Shown: positions 47,975 to 61,534, numbered from the stretch's first letter. The stretch is DNA of 64,000 nucleotides from Cercis canadensis (GCA_003255065.1 QAOA01004184.1:156805-220804), one strand, 5' to 3'. Notes: generated by a model from the letters alone, not told the origin. Numbers and translations: made by a program.

Positions 47975-50030
47975 TTGGCTGTCTGAATAGTTCTGGGTGA
48001 CATAGAAACTGAAGAGTTTGTTTATATGTTAATTATATATTAGCCATAAATATATTAGGTATTCACATTTTTTGCTATAAAGACATGGTAATTACAAAAC
48101 GGTAGCCCACCCATCGTTTTATTGAAAACCAATGCAACTTGCTGAACCATTTGAGGTGGGAAGAGTAAAATCATTAATGTTCTGGATAGATAGAGAGAGG
48201 ATTGAAGGTAAACTTTCTTTAATGTATTGATAACTTCTGCGGCTTAATATGAGGAAGAAATGGTAAGTTTTCCCGACCAGTTTCATTAATTTTCTTCAGT
48301 AAACAGCGGTGTTATTCTTTTTCCATTATGTATGTGTTTAGAAAAGAGGTGATTGAATAATTGGACATTGAGCGGAGAATTGATAAAAATTTATTTGAAT
48401 TTGGAGTTTTGCTTAATAAATGGTCTTCAACCAGATTTTCCTATCATGTATGTGAAGAAGGTGTTATAAATCTTGAGTGGGTATCGTGGTAATGAAGTTG
48501 TGGGTCGCAACTGGTGACAAACTTTCTTGCTGTTTTTTGTAAAATTTTTGGTGTAGCAACCTTTCTGAGTTACTTGGGTGGTGTTTGATGGAAAGTGTAA
48601 AATCGGAAAATGTGAAAGGGCAATGTTATCTAGGTTTAAGAATGAAAATTGTAACTTTAAATGATTATAGATTAAATGACTGTTTAAAACCACCTTGTTT
48701 ACTAAGGCAGTTAATATATTGGCGCCGGTGTTTAGCTTGACTGTGTGTAATTGGATGAGAGACGATTTGTTATTATTCATCGGTGTAGTGAAACTGTTGC
48801 GTAGGTGTTTACTGTCCTTGCTTTCAGTTTTTTTGAGGTCCAAATTGAGAGTCAATGAAATTTGGTGACACCCTTTGCAGCAAGTCTTCCTTTAGTGAAA
48901 ACTATATCCAGGATAGATAATGAGTTGATGAAATAGTCATCATTGAGATGATTACTCAAATCGGGTGCAATGGAAGTTGCAAAAGAAAAAAAAAGTTTGA
49001 TGTATAAAGATTTGGCATGGCAGTTCTGTTTGAATGTCAATCATATGGAAAATATGATGAAGGCTTGAGTTTGTTGTTTACAAAATGAGGTTAGCAACTC
49101 TAGTATTTGTGGCCTTTCTTAACTTTGATTGTTTTCATTGATTTTATTTGACTTTTAAGATTATCTAGTGCTTGATGCCTTAGTTTATGATTTGTGTTGA
49201 AGGATATTTTTGGTGAGAGAATGTAGAGTAAGTTGGTTTATGTTATTCTAATAACGTTGGATGCATGTTTGTGGTGATGTTGAAGGATTTTCTTTCAGTG
49301 GTCCTGTTGCGTGAATGCAATTGTGATATTACTGTTATAGGTGCAAATTGGTATAAAAGAAAATGAATGAAGAGAAAAGGGATCTATAAATGATTACTTA
49401 AGACCCTTGTGCAATTTATAGCAGCATTTAGCATACACATGATGTTGTTTGTCAATGCTTTAAATGATTTTGTAAATGAAGATGCTAAATGTTATGAATA
49501 AGACATAGTTGGCACGAGTACCCCTGCTTCACTGCACACGTGGGAATCGTTGATTTTCTATTTGAATAGAAGGTCAAATTGTAATGTTATAGTTGGTTTA
49601 TATGTTGGTTACATATTATGAGAGTAATTTTTTTTTTTTATGATTTTGTTACTTTCCATGAAAAAGAGGGCTATTTTATTTGTTGTAGGCTGTACTGTGG
49701 TTGGGGTAAGATAGAGAGAGCAGTATCATCAGTTTTTCTTTGAAGTCGTAATTGAGTTGATGTCCCATGGAGGCAATAGGAGATGATATGTGAACTGCAG
49801 TACATTGAGAGTCAATATTTTCAGGTGAAGTAAGTTTGATAGTTTTAAGGAAAAAACTTTTTCTCCTTTGCTGCGTTTAGTGCAAAATTATCCTCTATAG
49901 ACATAGGACAAAAGTGCTGAAGTATTTCTTAATTCTGTACTGAATGCTGGTTTGTTTTGCTTTTTGTATGTTATGTTTTTGAGTTTGTGAATCATATATA
50001 AGTAGTTCTGAAAAGGTTTCATGCATCCAA
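47975..50030 (+). repeat. Diverged leader region, copy 1
   Basis: Two blocks match 56,582-57,890 in the same order and orientation. The first is 47,975-48,310 against 56,582-56,910 (CATAAAT, GGTAATTACAAAACG, TAATGTATT, TAACTT). The second is about 49,670-50,010 against 57,545-57,880 (TTGATGTCCCATGGAG, ATTATCCTCTA, TTTTGAGTTTGTGAATCATA). A possible first exon ends in ATG at 48,260-48,262 followed by the donor GTAAGT. The downstream gene is the coiled-coil gene at 54,283-55,849. The linkage is inference. Confidence 0.65.
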
Positions 50031-53000
50031 GTCATTGTTGTCTACATCTTTACCCAAGTTTAAATATAACGTTTGAACCATTTTTTTTTGTTTCCATTGT
50101 TAGTGTATCCTGTTAGTTTAGAAAGATCATAGTTGGAGACTTTTTTCACATTTCGTTGATTGTTCACAGTTAACATAATTTGGACAATGTGTTTGTGAAG
50201 CTTAAACTCATGTGGTTCACTATCTCATAAGAAGCTTGTTGAATTTTAATGTACATACATGTATGTATATGTTGTAAAGATTGGCATGTGCATGTTATAT
50301 TCTGATTGTTTCCTATATATTGTGCAATCTACTAGTACCTGATTAGCAGTCATGTTTTCATTCCCCATCCATGCTGACGTTGAAGGTTAGTCCCTGCTTT
50401 ACAGCCTCTCTTTAAAAATATGTTCTTGTGGTTTTATTTTTAATAGAATAATATTTTTCCAATTTATTTTGTTATTTTTTGAGAAAGAAAAGTTGTGTGG
50501 AATGTCTGTTGTAGTGTAAATTAAAGTTTGAATCCAGGCTGTGGGCATTAAAAAGTTTAATTTAAAGCACCTTCAGGAAAAGCTTATTTGTTAAAATTCA
50601 TGTACAGAAATGAAGGTGAGATATTTTCAGGTCTGTTATCCTATTTTATGGTACAAAATAGTGATGGCAGCATTATATATTATTTTGCCTTGTCCAATTA
50701 AAATTGGGGTATGTACCACTTGAAGAAGCAATTTGCTTATGTGGAGCAGCACGATGGTGAAGCTTTTACTGTTGATCCACCTGAGAGACAGCATGCATGT
50801 ATACCCAGGTATCCCAATTGCGGTCATTGTTTGTCTTCTCTGTTCAACATTCCCATTTATCTGCTCTGTCATTGCCTACAGTGATGACTTTAGTTTGTAA
50901 ATGCACGCCTTTTGTGTAATATTCAGATAACTGATTACAGATTTCTGGTGAGGTTGCAGTTGATCTGTCAAAAGTTTTGAATCAAAGAAACCAGCCATAT
51001 CGATGAAAGGCGTTATCCATATATGTCGGCTTACATTGGAGGTTGCTAAAAATATTTAAGGTATGATCGTTTAGTGCAGTATATATTTGACTCCATCTCT
51101 CTCTCACTCTTTCTAAAGGCCTGTCCGTGTGTGGTTTACATGGCCGGAATTATCATAGTAGAGGACTGTGTTTTGTTGGATTATTTTGATTTTTTGTTAC
51201 AAAATTGTTTGAACTCTCATAAGATCTGTGTCTGCCTATGTGGGACGTATTTATGGCTTCTTTAAGCCATGTGGTAGAAACATATGTGAATACCTAGCTA
51301 AATGCAATAGTATTTTGTTAGGGAGATAGTTGTGAGATTTTGGCTGTTGTTCTTTTAATGGCTAACATTTTGTCATCATATTATTTACAAGTTATGCACA
51401 TTAAGACATGTATGTTTGAATTTGAGACAAACAGTGAGAGAAGAGTTGGTTCTAACATGGCTTGCTTGTAAGAGGTTCGTAATAATAAATTTCTAAGATC
51501 TCAAGTGTAGATTGTACGCACTAGTATTGTGATTTTTGTACACATGTATTAATCCTCGTCTTCCTTGTTCTCCGACACATTCTCTATTATTTATAATTAT
51601 GGATGCAAAACAAATGTTTAGATGGTTGAATTTAAGTGGATTTGTTGCTAAATTGTTGTTGCTGAGTTGGGTTTCTGTGTTGCGGCTCACTTTCTTAAGG
51701 TGTTGCTGGTAGTCGTGGAGAAGTTGTTGGTTCAGTAATCTCTTACAACAACTGTGGGGTTGCAGCGATTGGGAGGCTGTTGAACAATGGAGGATGGTTA
51801 GGAATCATTATTTGTGGACACAATATTGTCCTTATAATGGTTATTATCCAACACCAAACCGATGCTGTCAATTTCACAGGGCGGAAGATGATTGTATTGA
51901 AAATTTGAATGTGCTGCAGCCAAAGCCTCATTACATCGGAAGAGAAGTTGGTGATGGTGAAGGTGGTGCAATTGGTCATTGATATTCATTTTGGATATGT
52001 TGAATATATGTTGAACAATTGTCTTGGGCCATGAAACTCCATTATCTGCGTTTCTGTCGCCAAATGCAGAATGGAGGTGTTTGTGTTATTGTAAAATTCA
52101 AGTGCCATAAGGTTCAATACTGCTAACAAGTGGGAGACCTTGAAAGATTGAAGTCTGAGAACCTTTGTGATGAGGTTAAATTTGCACCGCCAATTTGAAG
52201 TTTGGTAAGGGTTCCCTTATTATTCTTATTGATGATTTTGTTGCTCTGATTCATTAATAACATACCACATAAAAGATGGGAAAACCTTCCATATGAAGGA
52301 AGAGCAGTTGATTCCCCAGCAAATCATATTGTGGTCTTCATTGCATAATAGAAGTCCCTACTTTGACCCCTAGTATTATGGGCTATATAAGGATATTATA
52401 TATTTTTTGCTCGCAGTTTCACTGATGTACTTTGCTTGTACCGTAAATAATCTTCTCTCTTGAAATTGTATCTTGATAACCAAATTTGGTTGTAAAATAT
52501 AAGCAATTTTATACCTACTGTTGTACTGTAAGTAACCTTCCATGAATGCTTACTGAATATGTGGGTGGAAAGACATTCCCTCTTAGTGACAAACGTTGAA
52601 TTCTGAAACAGTTAAAGTGGCTCGATGCGCATCACAGTTCCTTTGAATTAATTATATGCATTACTGGGTTTTGACATAAATGGTGTTCGATTTATTAATC
52701 CTTTGAATCACATTCGCTGGAATCTAAGAGCAAACAAAAATAAGAGATTCCGAAGGATGCATAACTATTTTTTTAAGTTAGCAGTTACCAATGGCACTAA
52801 ATATTGTCAAAAAACTGGAATAGCTGCTGTGGCTGGATCGTATGCTGTGGTTGGTGTTGGTTGATTGTGGAATTGAAAGTTGTGGTGGAAGGGTGAATAT
52901 TAGTTTTTTCAGAGGAGATAATTATTTTCAGGAGTTTGAAATATAAGATACTTGCAGTTTAAAATGGAAATGAGATAAGAGATTATGAGGGTAAATAAAT

Positions 53001-54282
53001 TAACGGGAATGAGATTTATGAAAATGTTTCCACAGTAGTTGTATATGTGTGTAGCAAATGTGAAATATGAGCTTGTACTGAGGCGATCATTTTTGCGATG
53101 GTTGGTTTGACTGAAATTGACAGGATTACATCAATTTAGTCAGTCTCGTATATGTGGAAAATGTATTCAGATGTGTAAAACGGGGAGTTTTACCAAATAA
53201 GGCAAAAACAGCTTGTTTAGAGTTAAGGCATAAGCGATGGTATCGAAACGGTCCTAAACTGAAAATGTAAGTGCTAACGTCTGCTCTTGTCATTCCCGAA
53301 GGCCTAAATGGATTTAATTTTGAAAATGAATCCACAATGCAGAGACAGACTCTTCACTGTCCTGGCTAATTAACGGGAATAAAATCCTACATAACTCCAC
53401 CAACAAGGCACACCCACGTGTACCTTAAAGCTGCTCTTCTACTGATTTGATATCTGCTTTAAAATCGTAGGGGGTTTTCTTTCTCATACACGCTACCACT
53501 GTGGTGACTTGAGTGATATTTGCGTGTGGCAGACTGAAAGACGCAGCGGTTTACAATAGGTTTGTTTTTGAAATACCCAGATTTGGCAACAATATGATGA
53601 AGGCTCACAAGGTAGATTAACTGTATTTTCTCATTATTATTTAGTCTGTGTGTAGGAGTATAAACCCAGAACATTTATTTATACGGAATGCTCCGTAGGT
53701 TCTTTCATATTTCAGTAGTTTGTGTGTGGTTTTTGTTTGTATTAAGCCCGTTTTTAATGTTAATGTTATTGATGTGTGGGAAATTGTCTACTTTATTGTT
53801 TGTGATGAACATGCCTTTTGGTTATCTGCTTTGGTTTTTGGATTAACAAATATAAAAGGAATTTTGATCATAGTAAGGAAGATGAGATACCATGTTCATG
53901 TTGAGGGAATCAAGTATACGGTTGTGTGATTACTTGGTCTTATGTTGCCATTACTATATTCTGTGTCTGGGAGGGAAGAGGTATATTGTGTTGGACAGGT
54001 TCAGCTTGCTTTGAAGTTGTGTTATATCTTGGAATGACTTTGAAAGTTAGCTGTTGTTTTTGTTCTGAGAATGGATATTTGGTTTTATTGTTGTTCTTTT
54101 GAAAGCTGGATGTGAACACATTTAGGTTGGTCAAGTCAGTTGTTTTCTTTTAAGTGCGCTTCTCTTGTTAAGTCAAATGTGGGTAATTAGATATTCGATT
54201 TTTTCACTGGGGAACTTGTATAACTACTGACTGGTTAAGCTTTTGTGGTGATTTTGAAAACTGGAATGTTTCCTTCAAGAGT
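50031..54282. other. Intron-like or intergenic DNA
   Basis: T-rich, low-coding DNA. A possible exon at about 50,708-50,810 (KQFAYVEQHDGEAF then a GT) is not supported by any family. Overlapping frames on both strands at 51,743-51,989 and single frames at 53,126-53,929 have no recognisable domain. If the leader at 48.2 kb belongs to the next gene, this stretch is mostly intron. Confidence 0.4.
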
Positions 54283-55849
54283 GTGGAATCAAGGCTTGGA
54301 GGATCTCAGCTTCAAAATGCATGCCCTGAAGACAAGTCTGGAAAATTAAGAAGGAAAAAGGCGAAAAAGAACATGACTGTTGTGAGGCGATCACAACGTA
54401 TCAAAAGGACCCTTGTGCATACCTCAAACGAAGACAGTGAACGAGTGGTTTACGATCTAACTGATGGTGATAACCTGTTTGGTGAACCAGTTATGGAAGT
54501 GGGCAAAGAAAAAGTCATACCAGAACATGAAGCAGAGTCAACTGAAGAGAGCTCGGAGGAAAGTAGGGATGTGGGGAAACAAAAAGTCATACCAGAAGCT
54601 GAAGCAGAGTCAAGTGAAGAGAGGTCGGACGAAAATGTGGACTCTGTCTCACAACGATTTGAAGGTCTAGAGAAGCTCATTAAATCATTGCAAGCCAAGG
54701 TCAGTAGTGCAAATTTACAGAAAACGTTAGTTTTAAATTTCTATGACCAATTTCCTTGTCTCTTGAAGTTGATGTATTTTACATTCGAACAGGTTGATGA
54801 AAATATTGGCTTAAATGGAGCCCCATCTTCAGAGTCTTTTAGTTATAAGACGATGTACATCGACTCCCAGAAGCAGGTATATTTTTTTATTTTGTTATCT
54901 GTTATGTGTTTCAGTCTTCTTTGGGTTTAATTTTAATTGTTGGTATTTTCCCCTCCAATTAATTTTAATTACATTATGCTTTTTAAATTTGAGGCCGTTG
55001 TATGTTATACAGATTGAAGCTTTAAGAGATGAAAATCGTCAACTCCACAGAAAGCTAGAACATGCTGTTGGGATAGTTGAAGTGGTATGTGTAGCAGTGT
55101 TTAGAACTGTATGTTGCTGCATTCGTTTTTTTAGTGAATAGGTGGAGTGCATCCAACAAACTTGTGATTTTTATCCATTGCCTTTATCTTTGTACTTGGC
55201 CTAGTTAATCATGCTGCTAAATGCATGTGTACAATGGTAATTCATCTATATCTTTAGAGTGAAGAAAGAATTGCATTGTCTGTTACCTTGTAAAACTTCC
55301 TCACCTGAGTTCCCTTTTTCTTCTTCTTTTCTGCCACTCTATGTTATCGTCATACTTGTTAGTACATGTTAGATGTAAAAAATGTAATATTCAGTGCTTT
55401 TGTACAAGTATCTTTACTTTGAGCAGAGGCTGAGAAATCTTCTATTGCAGTTATGTGTTCAAAGTTTTGTCATGATTTACACATTTCAATACTACAATCT
55501 ATATGATTAGCATATTTGGAAATATGGATCTTGGAGACGTTGTGAAGACTCTTAAACGCTTAAAAATTTCTTCTTGTCTCACAAGTAACGATTATTGTCA
55601 CAATATGCACAATAAATGTTGTCTTCTTGCTTTCTTATCCTTGATACTCTTCATATGTAGTTTGAGAAGGCCAGTCGGACATTTGTTGAAGCATTGGAGA
55701 AAATGAAGGATGTTATTTTCATATCCAATTTGGCAAAGACCACTGCAGCTGCTGTTAATGCATGTGGTAGTGCAGCTAAAAACCGGACATATCGTCAGCA
55801 AGGGTCTGATAAAAGAAAGAGAGGAGTTGAAGGCAATGGGAGCCACTAA
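54283..55849 (+). CDS. Predicted nuclear coiled-coil protein of unknown function, at least 4 exons
   Basis: Exons: about 54283-54702 (5' end uncertain), 54793-54876, 55012-55083, 55660-55849. All junctions are GT-AG in phase 0. The first exon encodes a basic segment (LRRKKAKKN, RRSQRIKRT) that could be a nuclear localisation signal. It then has an acidic Glu/Ser-rich region with a repeated module (K-VIPE-EAES-EE-S) occurring twice. The later exons give a predicted helical, coiled-coil C-terminus (IEALRDENRQLHRKLEHA, FVEALEKMKDVIF) ending in a basic tail (DKRKRG). The frame is open at 54,283 without an ATG; the first in-frame ATG is 54,373, so an upstream exon is likely. No enzyme motif is seen. 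Similar proteins are, as far as I recall, scattered in tree genomes beside mobile-element genes, but I cannot name a family. Confidence 0.65.
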
Positions 55850-56581
55850 TTTCGTTTATATTTGGATTAATGATATGTAATCTGCTAATGTTTTGACTAG
55901 TACCTAAATTGGTGGTGCTTTGAGGTTCTTTGAACTTTTGGTACGTATGAATGGCGCATGTAAAGTGCGTAATACATGTAGTAGACACTCTGTTTCCGTA
56001 TATAATATTTATGTGGTATATAAACATTTTTTACTGTGTCCATTACTCATCTATAGTACTGTAAATAACTAAGCGTTCCTGCTAAAGAATGTTTAAGAAT
56101 TGTGATAATGAGATATATTTATTGATGATAATGGCGACAAGGCATAGTAATTTGCATCTAAAAATGAGTAATTCCCAATGGAATTTGAAAGACAAGAGCT
56201 GAATTGCAGCAACAGTTCTTCAGAAAGTGGCCACTTAAAAAGTGTTTCTAGTCTTCCCCATGATAGTAATCATGAAGTGTAGCAGATAACCCATACAGCT
56301 GAGTCCTGGGCATCAGAACTGGTTTTTTTTCCCCATCCTCACGATCGTGATGGCTTGTTTTTTCTCCAATTGCTGGCGGTGGACAGGAGTTGTGTAACCA
56401 CAGTCGCTGGAGAAGCTGTTCATTTCATGCAAGAGAGGTCTTGTGAGGTGACTTGGTGGCAGTCCACAACTTGGTGGAGGGTTTGGTTTTCCCCTATGAC
56501 ATTTGCGTTTTGGTTGGTCAGTCTGGACCTTTCTGCAATAAGTGGTTCAACCTGACAGGGACAGGTGTGAACCACTTATTG
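55850..56581. other. Intergenic DNA between the two right-hand genes
   Basis: Holds the probable 3' end of the coiled-coil gene. A 66-codon frame at 56,355-56,555 has no recognisable domain. A short inverted repeat, AATAAGTGGTTCAA near 56,539 against the reverse complement GTGAACCACTTATT near 56,567, could form a hairpin around 56,538-56,581. Confidence 0.45.
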
Positions 56582-57890
56582 TCTGTGTGAATAGTGCATG
56601 GTCAACTACACATGGGAGACTTTAATAATACGTAATTATATATTAGCCATAAATAGATTATGTATTGACATTTTTTCCTATTTTGTAATGGTAATTACAA
56701 AACGCTGGCCCAGCCATCCTTTTAAAGAAAAGCAATCGTGGGATGCGGAACCATTTCAGTTGGAATGACTTAAATGGTGAAGCTTCTCGACAGAGAAAGA
56801 GAGGGTGAAGGTGTTGTTTCGTTAATGTATTCATAACTTGTGCTGCTTCAAATGATGAACAACTAGTAAGCCCTCTCCTACCAGTTTTTATTATATTTCT
56901 TTAACTGACGAAAGAATAAGTCATTTTTAGGATTTCAATAGCATTTTTATGAGCTCTTTGTAAGCTGGGGTTTTCTTGTTGCTCCACTGTTTATGGGTTT
57001 ACAAAAAATATGATGGAATAGTTGCATTAAAGCGGAGACCTGACGACAAACAAATACCAATTTGGGTTACAATAAAAGACCTTTCCTTTTAAAACATGGT
57101 ATTTCCCAATAGCAGATAAGCAGAGAAGTTGAGTTCGGAACAAAAACAAGATCGAAGTACAGAGACAGAAAGAGGATCGAGGCTCTTGTGTTGTTAATCT
57201 ATTAGTCAGTTGCGCTGCTTCAATTCATCAAAATAATGGTATGTTCTCTCCTACCAGTCTCTTTCTATTCCTTTAACCATCAAGATATTAACTAATTTTC
57301 AATTTGTTCGATAGGACTTTGTTTACTCATTTTTTAGGAGGGGTATTCTTCTTTCTCCATTTTGTATGTTGTACCACAAACTATGATAATATTTCCAAAT
57401 ATTCATCCACCCTTTTACCGAAATCCCATTCTTACGTGGTATACATATGAAATGGTTTCATGCGCTTGGCATTAACTGGATGACCAAATATTTTTAGACA
57501 ATTTTGTTCTTCATGATATGACTTAATTTGCATGACTGTTAGGGGTATGTCATTGGTTGTGGGCTGTAGTGATTTCGAATAACATACATATATCTATGTT
57601 AAGTTGTGCTTTGAAGTTGTATTTCACTTGATGTCCCATGGAGACAGTAGGAGATAATATGTGCCTAGTTATAGGTTGAGAGTAAATATTTTTAGCTGAA
57701 CTAGTTTTTAAAGTATCTCGAAAATCAGTTAATTTCGTCTCCTGCATGTACTGCAATATTATCCTCTACAGAAATAGGAGAAAATTGCACAAGTAATTTG
57801 AATTTTTGGATCTGAGGTGGTTTGTGTAGGTTTGTGTATGTTAGGTTTTTGAGTTTGTGAATCATATATAAGGAGTTCCCAAGTTGGTGT
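56582..57890 (+). repeat. Diverged leader region, copy 2, with internal extra copy
   Basis: Partner of 47,975-50,030. A third, shorter version lies at about 57,145-57,300 (GTTGTTAATCTATTAGTCAG, CTCTCCTACCAGT) and ends in ATG at 57,236-57,238 followed by GTATGT. This mirrors the ATG-donor arrangement of copy 1. The downstream gene is at 58,668-59,976. Confidence 0.6.
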
Positions 57891-57904
57891 GTTATTTAGT
57901 TTAT

Positions 57905-58330
57905 TACCTTCTCTTTACTAAGAGCTTACCTAGGATTTGTGAAACTGAAGGTCTGTGAGTGGAAACTAAAAGGGTTTAATATGTAATAGTTATAAACTAT
58001 ATGAATGCTTAGTAGGGAAATATTCCTTTCCATGGTCCTGCACAAAATACTGTGACTTAGTCATAGCACCCATACAAAAATATCACCAATTGTGGCATAG
58101 TTCTGTTAGGTCTTTTAGTGTGCATCATACATAGGCACTTCTCAAATTGGTCTCCTATTAACTGTATGTCCTTTGCTTAAATTAAGCTCTTCTCTATGTT
58201 CTCTGAAACTCAAGGTTTGTGACTTCAATGAATATGGGCTCAATATGTAATAGTTCTAAGCTATATGAATGGTTGGTGGTGAAATGATTTTCTCCATTTT
58301 CCTACCAAAAATACTTACAGAGTAGGGCTA
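57905..58330. repeat. Degenerate direct repeat, period about 263 bp
   Basis: The segment at about 57,938-58,070 (GAAACTGAAGGTCTGTGA, then AATATGTAATAGTT, then CTATATGAATG) recurs at about 58,201-58,330 with many substitutions. This is an old local tandem duplication in noncoding DNA. Confidence 0.7.
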
Positions 58331-58667
58331 AACTATCTTATACATATTCATCTCTCGATTACGTTAATACAATTCAAAAAGAGTGAAATACAAAATAATT
58401 GAATCTTGGATAATTAAATGCATTCGTGCCGGATTAAATAAATGTACGGTGAAAAATTTTGTACTATTATAGATTGTATGTGTAGACATTGTGATTATTT
58501 ATATCCTATGCATTGTGTGTTTGATCTAACATTGGAATTTGATGGAAACCAAATAATAATTTCAGCCACTACATTTTATGTTGTAAGTCACATTAAAGTG
58601 ACTCGGAGGTTGTATTGCAATTGGCACCCTTAAGTTATTAACTAGTAATTACAGTAATTAAATGTTT

Positions 58668-59976
58668 ATGCAGAATGCATTCCCAAGTACATGTGACCCT
58701 GGCTGTATTAGTAGATTAAATAAAAGACTTGAGGATTGCCAAAAGGAAGCTGTTGGCAGGATTGGTTTTGGTGGCCTAATGGGATTGAGGTGTGAGGAAT
58801 TGAGAGATGACATATGTTGGTTTGTGGTTAATAATTTTGATTATGAAGCAAGGGTGCTGGAGGTTAATGGTAGGAAAGTTCATGTTACTCCTGTAGACGT
58901 TGAAAGGGTTTTGGGTTTAAGGAATGACGGTGAATATGTAAGTTCTATTTGTTCGGAGAAAGTTGGTGGTAAACTTTCTTGTGGTTCTTTGTTTGATGAT
59001 GGTGTTATTTGCTGGAGCAAGGTGGAGCAGATACTTTGGAAGCCGAATTTGACAATTGATACATTTGTTGAGGCGTATGTTTTGTATGTATTTGCTGTTT
59101 TCCTTGCCCCTAACAGTACTGGTTCTGCTCCACCTTGTATTGTACAAGCTGCAAAGGAAGTTGACAATATTGGAGGAAGAAATTGGGCTGGGTTTGTGTT
59201 TGAATACTTAGTTGATGGAATTGCACAATTCAAGAGGAAAGAGGAAAGGATTGTCAATGGGTGTCTGTTTTTTCTTCAGGTATGCATCAAAGTGTAAGAA
59301 TGGTGTTATTAGTCATGTGGCTTTTGGTCCACCTTAAATTCATATAAATATTATTTATAAGAAATTTTTCCATTCCATTGCAGCTATTGTACATGGATTT
59401 GGTGGAAATGGAGGGATTCGATGCTCCCTTACCTGGAATTGTTCCTAGAATTTTTGCATGGGATGACTATGACCTTCATCAATTTCCTCCTGTAATGGTT
59501 GGACATGAATATTACGAGGTCAGGAGCATGACTTTAAAATTCCGCACAGTCATTGCAATTGAATGTCTGTTGCATCTGGAACTCTGACACATTTGTACTT
59601 CTATTAATATATTTGTAAATTATTTAGGTGGTGTCCAGGTTATGTGGAAAGGAAGCACCAGGATTTCAATGTGCAAGTGAAGTATTTGAAGTTAGTTTTT
59701 ATTAATGCCAATGATTTATCCTATTTGCTGTTTACGATATACTATGTGCATTCTGTTCAATTTGAGAAACTTGTTTTCAGTGATGTGACTATTACTAGAA
59801 AATTGTTTACAATTATATATTTGACAAAATGTTTGCAGGTGGGTTTAAAGAAATTGGAAAGATGTATAGAAGATTTGCACAGTGAGATTTGCATCTTGCG
59901 TGACATTTGTCAGAACCCCACATCTAGTTTGAGAAAATGTTGTAGAAATCAGTTGAGGCGTAGAAAGGCAAAGTAG
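58668..59976 (+). CDS. Plant mobile-domain/Ulp1-associated-like protein, 4 exons seen
   Basis: Exons: about 58668-59279, 59384-59518, 59628-59690, 59839-59976. All junctions are GT-AG in phase 0. The product carries the pattern of the plant mobile-element family often fused or linked to Ulp1-like proteases (IGFGGLMGLRCEELRDDICW, VTPVDVERVLGLRNDG, then a YVLYVFAVFLAP helix and a W-FVFEYLVDGI segment). The last exon encodes a short basic tail (RNQLRRRKAK). No protease catalytic triad is present in the part seen. The first exon may start at an AG acceptor (TTATGCAG then AATGCATTC) and not at the ATG at 58,662 or 58,668, so an upstream exon is possible. Intact frames and splice sites argue for a gene rather than a relic; whether it is domesticated is unknown. 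Confidence 0.65.
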
Positions 59977-61534
59977 GATTACTGGACTTATTCCGCACCA
60001 TTTACTTTATTTTTATAATGTTAGGATTTAAATTATACGGTACTTAATTTTTATGATGACTTTTAGGTCCAAGAAGATCTTGCATGGGCGATTAGTTGGT
60101 TTGGGAGTGGGTAGAAGATGGAAGATTGCCAAGAGAAGGAGAGTGGTTGTTTGTGACAACATATGAACTGTTTGATGGAAGGTAATACCCATTCGCATAG
60201 CTATACCCTTCAGTAGGAAAAGACTCAGGAATGTCATATGTGTGAGTTATTTTTCTGGTACCTGACATTTGACTGCAAACATATATTATCTATATGTGTC
60301 AGTTTGTTGTAATTTAAACTATGCAATTCATGTATGTGTGAGCAGTGTTAATGTTTTCATTAAGGAAGAAATTTATTTTCCAACAACGGGTGTTTTACGC
60401 ATAATTTCTGTTCCTGTGAATAATAAATTATAACCTTACTATATGCTATATTGCTATCGCTTATGGTTAATGACTCCAGAAATATGAGTTTTACCAATAC
60501 GGTCTGTGTAAGACTGATGTTGAAAGCAAAGTGTTACCCCAAGTTCTTACAATGTTATTGACATTTTTGGCACGTTAACATATTGGCGTCGTCACACAAG
60601 GGTGGCCGTATTTACGAGGACCACAGTCATGTTTGCGTTATTAAATTTTCAATTTGTGAGAACATTGGCCTTCAATTTGTCAGAAAATTGCCCTCTTGAC
60701 GCAGTCCATGGCCTCTTGACGCTGGGGTCGCCTTAGTGACGGTGAAAAATATTAAAGTTCATTCTATTTTATTTTTTCAACCAGACCTCACGTGGGGAAA
60801 ACCCCAAATTTGACTCAAAATTTGCATTCAAGCCACATCAAATTTACTGGCTTATACAGTATATCCTTAGAATCAGATGCCCCAGATATGGCCCATAACA
60901 GCCAAATTGAAATACAGAACCATGAAGCTATAGCATTTAAAATAGCAGTGATGTTACAATGTACTGATTTTCTTACGGAGCATATAGTCAGAGGAGGAAA
61001 ATGAAGATTGAGATGGAGGCGAATCATAGATAACCCTATAACTGCTGCACTAACCGTATTTGCCATCTAATTAAACAAATAAACGGGTCCGCACCATGGT
61101 TTAATGAAACTTAACTGTTGCAGATATAACAAGGGTTTGTAAATGAGGGAATAACCGAATATCATCAATCCAAACAAGATGATTGTTAAATTCTGTCTCC
61201 ACTCGCTCAACTGTTTACTCCAATTCATACAACATAAAATAGATATAAGATTCCTAAAATAGCATGGTCGACTTCATCTCACACCTTATGTTTTATGATG
61301 ACTGTTGTTCAATCATGTAGTATTGTACAAAAACTCATGTGACAGTTACTGTTTATTATCATTAACCTACCTTGGTCTTTCGTGAAGTAAATTACTGGAT
61401 TCACAACATGTCATCTTTCCCAGTTGCAACAAGACTTAAATAAATATACTACCCACCCTAATGTTGTCTTTCAACGTTGTGAACTCAGTGAAAAGGATTA
61501 CCGACCACAGTAAGTAGCCTTCCATCAGCACATT
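59977..61534. other. Intergenic DNA, no supported gene
   Basis: Separates two convergent genes and should hold both 3' ends. Frames at 60,028-60,237, 60,792-61,004 and 60,815-61,066 have no recognisable domain and overlap on opposite strands. Nothing else stands out. Confidence 0.5.

Noticed and set aside
51743-51989. Overlapping frames on both strands around 51.8 kb
   Set aside because: Similar length on opposite strands, no recognisable domain, and no consistent splice sites found.
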